34,406 nt of DNA. It comes from Nanobdellota archaeon. GTDB taxonomy: Archaea; Nanobdellota; Nanobdellia; Pacearchaeales; GW2011-AR1. The stretch lies in contig JAKLIN010000001.1 of NCBI GenBank assembly GCA_022709585.1, forward strand, positions 1 to 34,406. The letters are read 5' to 3'. This document shows, in pieces, positions 23,369 through 31,767 of this stretch. Each line of letters begins with the position of its first letter. Position 1 is the first letter of the stretch. The position numbers were made by a program, and so were the translations under genes. The notes under the pieces were generated by a model, which worked only from the letters and a program-made list of their open reading frames with translations, ran no database searches and was not told the origin of the DNA.

Positions 23369-24304
23369 ATGAGAAAAATTAAAGATTTTCAATGGAAACC
23401 AAACTTGACTGTGAAAGAGCTAGTTGACAGCTTCGCAGGATTAGGATATCAATCAATTGAACTTAATGCAGCTAAAGAAGTAGTTGTGAAAATGAAGCGA
23501 GCAGGAGCAAAAATATTCCTTACTTTCACTTCAAATATGACAACTTCAGGATTAAGAGGCTTTTTTGCGCAGCTTTGCGAACTTAAAATTCCAGATGTTA
23601 TTGTTACAACTTCAGGCTCAATTGAAGAAGATATAATGAAATCGCTTGGCGAAAACTTTGAAGTTTCCAGTTTTTATGCTGATGACACTCAGCTTCATGA
23701 AAATGGAGAAAATAGAGTTGGGAATATTTTAATAAGAACAGAAAGCTACATGAAATTTGAAGACAAAATGTTGGAATTGCTGGAAAATATTTACAAAAAA
23801 ACTCCAAGAATCTCTTCCTCAGAATTATTGAAAGAAATTGGGTTACTGATTAAAGATAAAAATTCCCTACTGTATCAAGCAGCAAAAAATAATATCCCAA
23901 TTTATTGCCCTGGAATTGCGGATTCTTCTTTAGGATTCCATTTGTTCATGTTCCAACAAAAACACAAGGATTTTATTGTGGACACAATTTGGGATATGCA
24001 AAGGGTTGTCACAGACTTAGGATTTGATGAAAAGAAAGGCTTAATCTCTCTCGGAGGGGGAATTTCCAAGCATTATGCAATATTCTCTGCGCTTCTTTCA
24101 GGAGGATTTGATTATGCTGTTTATTTAACAACATCTCATGCTTCCTCCGGCTCAATTTCCGGAGCAACAACTCAAGAAGCAAAATCTTGGGGAAAACTTA
24201 AAGATAATGCAGAAGCAGCAACAGTAAATGGAGACGTTACAATAATTTTCCCTCTTTTGATGTGCGCGGTTTTAGATGAATTAAAATCTCAAAAAATTAT
24301 TTAA
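23369..24304 (+). CDS. dys: deoxyhypusine synthase
   Basis: This NAD-dependent enzyme transfers the aminobutyl group of spermidine to a lysine of aIF5A. Motifs are FAGLGYQSIEL near 23, FTSNMTTSGLRGFFAQL (51-67, NAD site), DVIVTTSGSIEEDIMKSLG near 75-93, GIADSSLGFH, LGGGISKHY, and the active-site region TTQEAKSWGKLK, with the catalytic Lys near 276. At 311 residues it is normal for archaea. It lies 42 bases after the ureohydrolase gene and three bases before the decarboxylase, so the three are probably co-transcribed and supply spermidine-type polyamines for aIF5A modification. Confidence 0.94.
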   Translation: MRKIKDFQWKPNLTVKELVDSFAGLGYQSIELNAAKEVVVKMKRAGAKIFLTFTSNMTTSGLRGFFAQLCELKIPDVIVTTSGSIEEDIMKSLGENFEVSSFYADDTQLHENGENRVGNILIRTESYMKFEDKMLELLENIYKKTPRISSSELLKEIGLLIKDKNSLLYQAAKNNIPIYCPGIADSSLGFHLFMFQQKHKDFIVDTIWDMQRVVTDLGFDEKKGLISLGGGISKHYAIFSALLSGGFDYAVYLTTSHASSGSISGATTQEAKSWGKLKDNAEAATVNGDVTIIFPLLMCAVLDELKSQKII

Positions 24305-24307
24305 TCA

Positions 24308-25357
24308 ATGCACATGGCAGAAGCAAAATTCATTCTCTCAAAGTCTAAGTTAATTGAACAATTAAATGTTTTAGAAAAACTGAAATTAAAAATTTCATAC
24401 AGTTACAAAACCAATCGAGAAGTTGGAGATATTCTTCAAGATGTTTCTAATTGCGATTTTTCTATTCATGCTAAAGAAGAGATTGAAAAAATAAAAAATA
24501 AAAATAAAATCTGGTTTTTTAGCCAGGCAGAATCAGTAGATGAACTTGAGAACATCCTTAAAAAAGGTGTAAGAAACTTCGTAGTTGACAATGAAATAGA
24601 TTTTCAAAGAATTCTCGAGGCAATAAAAAAAACAAAGATAAAAATAAATCTCTCTTTAAGAATGAAACTTCAAGAGCACAGAATTGGAAGCGAAAAATAC
24701 TTTGTTTATGGAATGCCCTCGAAAAAAGTGAATGATTTAATTAAAGAAATAAAAGACAACAAACTAATTGAAATATTAGGCATTCATTTGCACAGAAAAT
24801 CTCAAAACACAAGTGAATGGGAGATAAAAAAAGAGCTTGAAGATTCCATAGACTCTGAAAATTTCAAAAGAATAGATTTAGTGAACATTGGGGGCGGGCT
24901 TCCAGTGGAATATCGCTCTTTTACCTCAAAAGTAATGCCTTATATCTTTGAAAAAATAATTGAAGCGCGAGATTTTCTAAAAAAATACAACATAGAAACT
25001 TACATTGAGCCTGGAAGATTTTTAGCTGCACCTTGCATTAAACTTGAAACAGAAATAATTCAAATTCAAGAAAAGAATATAATAATTAATACCACAATTT
25101 ACAACTGCGCATTAGATACGATTCTTACAGGAACAAAAATGCTTGTTGAACAAGAAATTTCCGAGGATAAACCGGGAGATTTTTATCTTATAAAAGGGAA
25201 TTCTCCTGCCAGAGATGACATATTCAGATACAAAGTAAAGCTAAGCAATCCAAAAGTCGGCGATAAAATCACATTCATGAACGCAGGAGCATATAATTAT
25301 ACCACAGATTTCTTTGGTTATAAAAAACTTAAAACTGAGACTGTAGAAAAGTTTTAA
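24308..25357 (+). CDS. fold-III PLP-dependent amino acid decarboxylase
   Basis: The 349-residue protein belongs to the alanine-racemase-fold group IV decarboxylases (ornithine, arginine, diaminopimelate or carboxynorspermidine). The PLP Lys is K34 in ISYSYKTN. LGIHLHRKSQN, NIGGGLPVEY and EPGRFLAAP are the PLP-phosphate and substrate motifs, and MNAGAYNYTTDFFGY closes the C-terminal barrel. The usual catalytic Cys of the C-D-x-x-D segment is replaced: the region reads NSPARDDIF (near 297-305). It is clustered with ureohydrolase and deoxyhypusine synthase. An arginine or ornithine decarboxylase role making agmatine or putrescine is most plausible, but the changed active-site loop leaves the substrate open. 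ATG at 24314 is an alternative start. Confidence 0.82.
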   Translation: MHMAEAKFILSKSKLIEQLNVLEKLKLKISYSYKTNREVGDILQDVSNCDFSIHAKEEIEKIKNKNKIWFFSQAESVDELENILKKGVRNFVVDNEIDFQRILEAIKKTKIKINLSLRMKLQEHRIGSEKYFVYGMPSKKVNDLIKEIKDNKLIEILGIHLHRKSQNTSEWEIKKELEDSIDSENFKRIDLVNIGGGLPVEYRSFTSKVMPYIFEKIIEARDFLKKYNIETYIEPGRFLAAPCIKLETEIIQIQEKNIIINTTIYNCALDTILTGTKMLVEQEISEDKPGDFYLIKGNSPARDDIFRYKVKLSNPKVGDKITFMNAGAYNYTTDFFGYKKLKTETVEKF

Positions 25358-25358
25358 G

Positions 25359-26222
25359 TTAAAAAGGAAATATTTGAAATAAGACGTCTGAGATTGGAAA
25401 AACAAAGAAGTAAACCAGAATAAGAAATACAAAACTTACTAAGAATACAGGTACAAAAGGTATTCCTTTTTTAATTTTAACAAACTTTTTATTTTGCTGA
25501 ATCAGCTTAATCTCTTTTTGAGTTAATCCTTCCCATTTTGCGAGTATCTTTTTGTTTCCAATTAAAATAGGTTTATACAACCAGTCTCCTTCCCTGAGAG
25601 ATTTAACATCTACTACTCGAACCATACAAGATTCATCTATTGCTTTTACAATTAAGTAAGTAAAAGGACTGAAGAAAACAAAAATTCCTGAATAAATAAT
25701 AATTTCTTGACTAAAAAGCCCAAGCAACATGATTAAAACTCCAAGTGCCATAACCAATAAGATTTCTTTTTTATTTTTAGAAAATAACTTTGAAAATTCT
25801 TTTTTAACTTCGATTTTATTTTTTATAGCAAAATAACTGCTAGTAAATATTCCAAAAAAAGCTCCTGAAATTAAAAAAAGTGCTAGAAATGCGAGGAATA
25901 GTTTTATATTTTCAACAAAATTAAAAGAGAAGGGAAGAATTGTTCCTAAAGCAATCATAAGCTTTGCGTCTCCTCCAGCAAACATCTTGGAGTAATAAAA
26001 AACATTTCCTAAAACAAAGAAGATTCCTAATCCAATAAGTCCTTGAAAAAAGAAACTGAAATTTCCTAAAGCAAATAAACTATAAAAAAATCTGAATCCC
26101 AAAGCAAAAGCGATAAGTGAAAAGTTAAGCCAGTCGGGAACTTCTGTTGTTTTTACGTCGTGGATTGAAGCAAAAGTCAACCAAATTAGTGCAAGTGCCA
26201 TTAAGAAAATCACTTCAATCAT
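25359..26222 (-). CDS. archaeal prepilin peptidase (A24 aspartyl protease)
   Basis: The 287-residue membrane protein is an A24-type prepilin/preflagellin peptidase. It has about six to seven helices. The catalytic aspartates are D22 in SIHDVKTTEVPDWLN and D85 in the GxGD-like AGGDAKLMIALG motif. Such enzymes cleave class III signal peptides after a K/R-G junction on the cytoplasmic side, before a hydrophobic helix. A loop with LREGDWLYKPILIGNK and QKEIKLIQQNKK (about 205-250) before the last helix is larger than in bacterial enzymes, as in archaeal FlaK/PibD relatives. It stands at the downstream end of a co-oriented cluster encoding four proteins with class III-like N-termini, its most likely substrates. 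Confidence 0.88.
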   Translation of the reverse strand: MIEVIFLMALALIWLTFASIHDVKTTEVPDWLNFSLIAFALGFRFFYSLFALGNFSFFFQGLIGLGIFFVLGNVFYYSKMFAGGDAKLMIALGTILPFSFNFVENIKLFLAFLALFLISGAFFGIFTSSYFAIKNKIEVKKEFSKLFSKNKKEILLVMALGVLIMLLGLFSQEIIIYSGIFVFFSPFTYLIVKAIDESCMVRVVDVKSLREGDWLYKPILIGNKKILAKWEGLTQKEIKLIQQNKKFVKIKKGIPFVPVFLVSFVFLILVYFFVFPISDVLFQIFPF

Positions 26223-26242
26223 TATTCAAAAAGGCGAATTTC

Positions 26243-26252
26243 GTTTAAATAT
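26243..26252 (-). promoter_or_regulatory. TATA-like promoter for the prepilin peptidase gene
   Basis: On the minus strand ATATTTAAAC is centred about 26 nt before the ATG at 26222. Confidence 0.5.
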
Positions 26253-26296
26253 CTATTTAAAATCTAAAAAAGCTAAACCCTGAGTATGACAAAAAA

Positions 26297-27457
26297 TTAT
26301 TTTTTAATGGCAATGAAAGTGCTCAATTTTCTTGCTCCTTCGCCAGATTTTAAAGGTTCAAAGATGAATATTTGATTATTGAAACTCATCTGACTGCTTC
26401 CCCCTCCATCAAGATTCATTGCTTCCACACAACCCAAAGATTGCATAAGATTAGAAAGCTCCCAGAGGTATAAATTTTTAGAATAAACTCCAACCAATTT
26501 TACCAGTCCTTCAGAGGTAATTCCTACTGCACTTTTCGCACGATTACTAAACAAGATATCATCAGGAAAATTTTCTGAGTTTGCCAAAATCAGTTTTTCT
26601 AAAGAAAAATCTTCCTGCCCTGGCTGAGCTTCCGGAAAAAGATTTGGACCTGCTCCGAGAAGATAATTATAACTATATCCTTGGTTATTTGCGCTTCTTT
26701 TGCATCTCGGAGTTAATTCACTAAGGTTATTTACCCCTTGAAGAATATCTGCCAAAACAAATAAAGAACCTTCTGGACTTATCTTGCCTTTTAATGCAAA
26801 CACAGCCCGAGCAAGAGGAATTCCTTGTTTTAACAAAACATTGGCTTTATTACATCCATCCATGAAAAGAATTCCCCCAACTTGTCTTGGATCGCTTAAA
26901 CAGAAATATCCTCCGTTTATTCCGTCCCGGTTAGTTTCTTTTAGCGACTTGCCAGGATTATAAATTATTTCTAATTGTTCTGGAAGAGCTGTGATAACTT
27001 CCCCTATTTTTATTTTAGCTTCCTTATCTTGGTAAATAGTATTTAGGTAAGGAAACTCGCTAATTCTTGGCTCCAAAAAAACAGGATTAGAAGAAGCATA
27101 CCCGATAAGGTTCAATTTGCCTTTTTCTAGATAAGTTAGCTCAACTAAATCTTTTTGAGAGGTCTCTTTCAATTCATAAACAGGGGGAGATTCACAAGAT
27201 TTTTCGTATTTAATCGTAGGGGTAGCTTGAGGATATTCTAATTTTTTTGGAGATAGCACACTTTCTAAAGAAGAATTTGAAACATATTCTGGAATTGTTT
27301 CTGCAGAACTTATTGGATTTCCAGAGGTTGCAAGACTTACGGAACTTGTCGAAAAAATGGGGGGATTAGGAATTAATGCTTCTGCATTGCTACAACGATT
27401 GCCTACGCTCATTGCAAGCAAAATACCTGCTAGAGCTTCCATCGCCCTCTTTTTCAT
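26297..27457 (-). CDS. secreted NAGPA-like phosphodiester glycosidase
   Basis: Residues 1-27 form a classical Sec signal (MKKRAMEALAGILLAMSVGN, cleavage likely after NAEA). Residues 30-110 are Ser/Pro-rich and poorly structured. From about 120 to 386 the protein matches the NAGPA/DUF2233 phosphodiester glycosidase family: GINGGYFCLSDPRQVGGIL near 185-203, and VEAMNLDGGGSSQM near 348-361 with the hallmark NLDGGGS. Known members remove GlcNAc-1-phosphate caps or act in bacterial exopolysaccharide and teichoic-acid-like metabolism. Here it may act on external glycan phosphodiesters. It lies between the prepilin peptidase and P1. GATTAAAAATC on the minus strand (27478-27488) is about 26 nt before the ATG. 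Confidence 0.88.
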   Translation of the reverse strand: MKKRAMEALAGILLAMSVGNRCSNAEALIPNPPIFSTSSVSLATSGNPISSAETIPEYVSNSSLESVLSPKKLEYPQATPTIKYEKSCESPPVYELKETSQKDLVELTYLEKGKLNLIGYASSNPVFLEPRISEFPYLNTIYQDKEAKIKIGEVITALPEQLEIIYNPGKSLKETNRDGINGGYFCLSDPRQVGGILFMDGCNKANVLLKQGIPLARAVFALKGKISPEGSLFVLADILQGVNNLSELTPRCKRSANNQGYSYNYLLGAGPNLFPEAQPGQEDFSLEKLILANSENFPDDILFSNRAKSAVGITSEGLVKLVGVYSKNLYLWELSNLMQSLGCVEAMNLDGGGSSQMSFNNQIFIFEPLKSGEGARKLSTFIAIKK

Positions 27458-27477
27458 TTATCCTAAAAACCAAAAAA

Positions 27478-27488
27478 GATTTTTAATC
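27478..27488 (-). promoter_or_regulatory. TATA-like promoter for the NAGPA-like gene
   Basis: On the minus strand GATTAAAAATC is centred about 26 nt before the ATG at 27457. Confidence 0.5.
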
Positions 27489-27534
27489 ATTTCTACAGTC
27501 AAGAAGTATATTCCTCGAAGATAAATTCTTAGAA

Positions 27535-27648
27535 CTAGATTTCTTCGTTTGTTCGTTGTTTTCCGCCATGTCGGTAAGGAAACTTCTTTCTATTCTTACG
27601 TTTATCTTTTCCCTTATTTCTTTTGTCCGGAACTGCATAGTCTGCCAT
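27535..27648 (-). CDS. possible 37-aa basic disordered peptide downstream of P1
   Basis: An ORF starts one base after the P1 stop (TAA-A-ATG) and encodes 37 residues that are extremely rich in Lys, Arg and Asn (DKRNKGKDKRKNRKKFPYRH). The junction is well placed for translational re-initiation. The composition suggests a nucleic-acid- or polyanion-binding disordered peptide. An overlapping 64-codon frame (27483-27677) starts inside P1 and is an alternative, with a Trp-rich start that looks less natural. Neither frame matches a family I know. Confidence 0.35.
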   Translation of the reverse strand: MADYAVPDKRNKGKDKRKNRKKFPYRHGGKQRTNEEI

Positions 27649-27649
27649 T

Positions 27650-28717
27650 TTACGAACCACACTTCCCATCTTTGCAAGACTGATAAATATTATCTAATTC
27701 AAGGTATCTGAAAGAAACTTTTTCTACATAATCGGAATGATAATCTCCACAACCAACATATTTTCTTAGAATATGACTAAGAGGGGTGTATTTCTCATAA
27801 GGATGAGTATATTCAAAACCAGAAACCTGATCACAATTTGGGTAACTAGCTTTATTGTTTATAAAATAAACTCCCCTAAAGATCGCATATTCTGGGTCAA
27901 AAAGCGCACTATTGCTCCTACTACAAGATAAAGTTCTAGAAGTAATGCCTTTAAATTTATTCAAAAAAACGCCGCTATCACAAGCATTAGAGTTTATCTG
28001 CATTAATCCCAGATAATTATCCCCCAGAGAATCATCATCAAGGGGATGAGCAATACAACTAGACTCTTGCATTATAACAGATAAAACCAAGAGAGGATCT
28101 AATGAAGAACCTGTTTTTTCGCGAACAGAATCTGTAACAGTTTGATCTGTTTTAAGATATTCAATGTATTTAATTAAATACTCTGCATAATCATCACATC
28201 TTGTGCCGCAAGAACACGTTCTGTCTCCAACAGCATGATCCTTAAGGTAATTTAACAAAAATTTTAACGTTTCAAGGTCCCGCTTTTCACTAAACATATT
28301 TACATAAATATTGGTTCCAGCTCCGCTCCCCGTCCCACTCCCAGTTCCAGAGCCACCACCAGTTCCAGGATCACTGCCACCCGTAGAAGGATCTACTCCC
28401 GTGCAATCAATCCCCGGACATTTTTTAACAGTTCCAGAATATTTTTGAGAAGTCGAAAGGCTATAGCAGGTTTCTTTTTCAGGTGTTTCTTTTCCTTTGA
28501 TTATGACATTTCGTTCGCGAGTGCAAAATTCACTTTTAAGCTTTGCTAAGCAAACTAAAGAACAGTGATCCTTGATTATTGCGAGATTATTATCTAATTC
28601 AGTTTCTTCTCTAAAAAAACGCCAGTTAGTAGAAAATCCCAAAGCAAGAAAACCGATGATTAATAAAGAGATTATAATTGCCATTAAAAATCCGGAAGTA
28701 ATCCCTTTTTTATCCAT
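27650..28717 (-). CDS. P1: pilin-signal-anchored lytic-transglycosylase-like protein
   Basis: The 355-residue exported protein starts MDKKG-ITSGF, a K/R-G prepilin-type junction, followed by a hydrophobic helix (about 8-29). A six-cysteine module at 43-105 follows (C52, C56, C65, C84, C100, C105). Residues 106-135 are a Gly/Ser/Thr linker, and 145-355 an SLT-type domain. The catalytic Glu is E218 in SVIMQESSC and the substrate-cleft motif GLMQIN is at 237-242, as in lysozyme-like lytic transglycosylases that cut peptidoglycan. Extra cysteines (CSCGTRC) suggest disulfides outside the cell. Paralogous to P2-P4, and closest to P2 in the Cys module (GKETPEKETCYSLS is identical). Confidence 0.82.
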   Translation of the reverse strand: MDKKGITSGFLMAIIISLLIIGFLALGFSTNWRFFREETELDNNLAIIKDHCSLVCLAKLKSEFCTRERNVIIKGKETPEKETCYSLSTSQKYSGTVKKCPGIDCTGVDPSTGGSDPGTGGGSGTGSGTGSGAGTNIYVNMFSEKRDLETLKFLLNYLKDHAVGDRTCSCGTRCDDYAEYLIKYIEYLKTDQTVTDSVREKTGSSLDPLLVLSVIMQESSCIAHPLDDDSLGDNYLGLMQINSNACDSGVFLNKFKGITSRTLSCSRSNSALFDPEYAIFRGVYFINNKASYPNCDQVSGFEYTHPYEKYTPLSHILRKYVGCGDYHSDYVEKVSFRYLELDNIYQSCKDGKCGS

Positions 28718-28737
28718 AAAAGGATAAGTTTAACTTA

Positions 28738-28746
28738 ATTTATAAG
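28738..28746 (-). promoter_or_regulatory. TATA-like promoter for P1, shared in form with P2
   Basis: On the minus strand CTTATAAAT is centred about 25 nt before the ATG at 28717. TTATAAATT and TTATCCTTTTATG occur at the same spacing before P1 and P2. Confidence 0.55.
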
Positions 28747-28779
28747 TATTATTAATTCAAAAAGAAATTAATCTTTTGT

Positions 28780-31707
28780 TTAATAAGGGGAACTTTTTGA
28801 AATTAACTCTATTTTATCTAAGAGTATTTTTTGGTTGATTGGCCCGTAAGATTCCGCGAGCCTATGATCTGACATCATGGAATTCATTGTTGCTCGAATG
28901 TTTAATGGATTATAACCACATCCCAGGAAGTAACATACAAACTCATCTTCAGTTAAATCAGGATTCTTAATTTTTTCTTCCTCAAATCTTTTTATGCAAG
29001 ATTCTCCATATGTTTCCAGAGGATTTGTCAAATCTTTAGGATAAGGAGAGTTTATAGAATTTGCTTTCCACCAGCTAGATCTATCTTCTTGTCCTGTTTC
29101 GGGATTTACATACTCAAGATATTCTGGATCTCTAGAGAGAGTTAATTCCCCTATTGGAGGTGCTAAGTCTTTCCAGACTCCTGCTCCATAAACGCTAGGA
29201 TTTGCTTGAATCAGTACATCACTTTCAACGCAAGTTTTTCCTTGAGGCCTATCATAAGCATAAAGAGAGGGGTTTGATTCTCCAGAAATTTCTTCTTTAA
29301 TTTCTTTCCAAGAATAATAATATTCATCTTCTAACTTTCCAAAAGAATGCCCAAATTCGTGAAGAATCATTCTCGCTCTGTCATTTCTATACCCGCAAGA
29401 TAAAGAAAGTGCAAAAGTACTTGCTGCTGCTGCAGAACGAAATCTTTCTTTTTTATAAAGAATTATAACACTGTCTGCATTTTTTAAATTCAATGATTGT
29501 GCAAGACTTTGAGAAATTGTCGAGTACTCCAAATTGTCGGGATGTTTTTCTTCAAAATAAGAAGAATCCCAGTACCAATCAAATAAAAATTGATTGCCTG
29601 CTCCCCCGAGGTACATTCTGCCACCAACTGTTGCAGAAGAATGGCAATTAGTCTTTGGAGGAAGCACTGTCGGAGTTTCTTTAACTAACTCTGCCCAGAT
29701 ATTGAACTGGTCTTGATGGGTTTTAAACGGTTCCATTTCAAAGAAACTTAGGTAATTCTCTTCATCATTTTCTTTAAACAAGTATTCAACTTCCTTTTTT
29801 AATTCTTCAAGTGCAGAATATCCTACTCCTCGGATTACAATATCAATTTTATCTTTGCGTAATTGATAAGGCTCGTCTGTACCAGAAGAAGGCAAAACAA
29901 GAATCCTATTAGAATAATATTTTTCAACGCACTTATTGAGATTTACGTTACAATCTAAATAAGGATAACAATCCCAATCGGTTTTGCAAAAGTCTCCTGC
30001 TTGAATTTCTTTAAAACTTTCTACATCGCTCCAGTGTAAAACTGGAACTGTTTGAGTCTCTGAAGGAGTTTTTTCTTTCAAATCTTTTAAATCTGGAGCT
30101 TCAATTATTCCATTGTAAAACAAATCTTGAACATTATCTTCGGAAAATTCATTCTCGGAGAGATACTCTTCAGATCTTATTTTTTTTAGGGTATTGTCAT
30201 ATAACCGGAATATTCCTCCGTAAAGAATAGCAACTTCTTCAACATAATAGATATGCGTGCTGCCTTGGGCAGGATCGTATTCAAAAGGACTTGCACCAGG
30301 AATATTTTCACAAAGCCCCTTTTTTCGCGTCTTGCTATCATAATCTCTTAAAGCAGCATTAAAAGAAAAATAATCTTCATATCTAGAAACTCCTTTTTCT
30401 GCACAACCTCGAATTTGTTCTTTTGTGAAGCCCATTCGATTTTTTTCATAAGAAGATTCTAATTCTTTAATTTCTCTTTCAAGATCTACCAGAGAATTAA
30501 TATTTTCACTTTCTTGAACCAAAAATGCTAAATATAAAAAAGGATCTTGATAACTTTTATCTAAGGTGTGCTCTGATAGTCTCAGAATTTTATCCGCATA
30601 CTTTACACAGCTAATGGGAGAATCTTCATTAGTAAAATCACAATTTAATTTTTTGTTTATATTTTTCCAAGTTTCTGTGGAATAATCGTAAATCATGCTA
30701 GGAAATCCTGTTCTACTAGAAGTTTTAACAAGAGCTTCAAATAAGTCTTTCTCTTGAGAAGAAGCTCTATCAATAGTCTTTATTCCCCTCATTAAGGTCA
30801 CTAAAGCGTTTTTAAATGCATACCATTTACCTTGAGAGTCCACTAAATAAAAGTAGTAAACTAAAAATCTGCCAGAATCTGAAGGCATTTCAACATCTAC
30901 TGAGATTAAGTTTCCTTTAATTTTAGCAAAGTTTTTGTCAAATACATTTCCTATTGAACTTACAGAAAATCCAAATTGGTCTGTGACAATTAAATTAAAC
31001 TCCCCCAGATTATTTTCTGCATGATCGACAGATTCATCTGCTACCCATCTTGAATTGAATTCGTTATTCTGATTTTGTTTATTTACTACCTTTAATTTAA
31101 TTCTTGCAAATTCTCTCGGTAAAGGCGTAGAATATTCTGTTGTGAAAGAATTAACTTCTCCTACTTCAAAAGAGTGCAATTCAAGTAGACTTTCTAAATC
31201 TGTTGCTTTTCCGGAAATAGGAGCAACCAAATTTTCTGGATCTGAAACCTTAAAATAATTGTTAAAAACGAAGGTGTTTTGCTTAGAAACTTTTTCGATT
31301 TGAGATGCTTGATAAGTTAATTCCTCTTGTAAAATCTTTTCTAAATCTATTTCTTCAGGCAAAAGAACCATTCCACTTCCTTCACAAATAATATTAGAAC
31401 AATAAGAAATAATATTGGAATATTCTGAAGATTTTGAAAGGCTATAACAAGTTTCTTTTTCAGGCGTTTCCTTTCCGTTTATTGTCACTTGGCGTTCTAA
31501 AGTACAAAAAAGCTGTTTTGAGTTGGTCAAACAAGCATTAGAACATTGAGATTTAATATCCCCTAAGTTATTCTGAGAACTGCTTTCTCCAAATGTATCT
31601 CTAAAAAAAGACCAATTTGTAGATATTCCGTATGAAACAAAAAGAATAACCACTAAAGAAGTTATAACTAAAAAAATAATTTTAGATCCTATTCCTCTTT
31701 TATTCAT
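28780..31707 (-). CDS. P2: pilin-signal-anchored protein with SLT-like and M64 metalloprotease domains
   Basis: The 975-residue exported protein starts MNKRG-IGSK with a hydrophobic helix (about 9-28). The six-cysteine module follows (C55, C59, C68, C87, C103, C108), then a beta-rich region (about 130-310) shared with P3 (VYYFYLVDSQGKWYAFKN) and a helical SLT-like region (about 340-520) that keeps a QE pair (AFLVQESENI) but lacks the GLMQIN motif. The C-terminal half resembles M64 (IgA-specific) metallopeptidases: KIDIVIRGVGYSALEELKKE, PFKTHQDQFNIWAELV and zinc motif LHEFGHSFGKLEDEYYY near 782. The zinc ligands look complete, so it is probably an active surface protease. Confidence 0.8.
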   Translation of the reverse strand: MNKRGIGSKIIFLVITSLVVILFVSYGISTNWSFFRDTFGESSSQNNLGDIKSQCSNACLTNSKQLFCTLERQVTINGKETPEKETCYSLSKSSEYSNIISYCSNIICEGSGMVLLPEEIDLEKILQEELTYQASQIEKVSKQNTFVFNNYFKVSDPENLVAPISGKATDLESLLELHSFEVGEVNSFTTEYSTPLPREFARIKLKVVNKQNQNNEFNSRWVADESVDHAENNLGEFNLIVTDQFGFSVSSIGNVFDKNFAKIKGNLISVDVEMPSDSGRFLVYYFYLVDSQGKWYAFKNALVTLMRGIKTIDRASSQEKDLFEALVKTSSRTGFPSMIYDYSTETWKNINKKLNCDFTNEDSPISCVKYADKILRLSEHTLDKSYQDPFLYLAFLVQESENINSLVDLEREIKELESSYEKNRMGFTKEQIRGCAEKGVSRYEDYFSFNAALRDYDSKTRKKGLCENIPGASPFEYDPAQGSTHIYYVEEVAILYGGIFRLYDNTLKKIRSEEYLSENEFSEDNVQDLFYNGIIEAPDLKDLKEKTPSETQTVPVLHWSDVESFKEIQAGDFCKTDWDCYPYLDCNVNLNKCVEKYYSNRILVLPSSGTDEPYQLRKDKIDIVIRGVGYSALEELKKEVEYLFKENDEENYLSFFEMEPFKTHQDQFNIWAELVKETPTVLPPKTNCHSSATVGGRMYLGGAGNQFLFDWYWDSSYFEEKHPDNLEYSTISQSLAQSLNLKNADSVIILYKKERFRSAAAASTFALSLSCGYRNDRARMILHEFGHSFGKLEDEYYYSWKEIKEEISGESNPSLYAYDRPQGKTCVESDVLIQANPSVYGAGVWKDLAPPIGELTLSRDPEYLEYVNPETGQEDRSSWWKANSINSPYPKDLTNPLETYGESCIKRFEEEKIKNPDLTEDEFVCYFLGCGYNPLNIRATMNSMMSDHRLAESYGPINQKILLDKIELISKSSPY

Positions 31708-31727
31708 AAAAGGATAAACAAATTCGA

Positions 31728-31740
31728 ATTTATAAATATT
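31728..31740 (-). promoter_or_regulatory. TATA-like promoter for P2
   Basis: On the minus strand AATATTTATAAAT is centred about 26 nt before the ATG at 31707, matching the P1 promoter layout. Confidence 0.55.
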
Positions 31741-31767
31741 AGGAGGATTAATCCAATTTTTTAGAAT

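Noticed and set aside
27483..27677. 64-codon minus frame after P1
   Set aside because: It begins inside P1, has an unnatural Trp-rich start (MQRWEVWFVKW), and its end coincides with the TATA element of the next gene; the 37-codon frame has better placement, though neither is certain.
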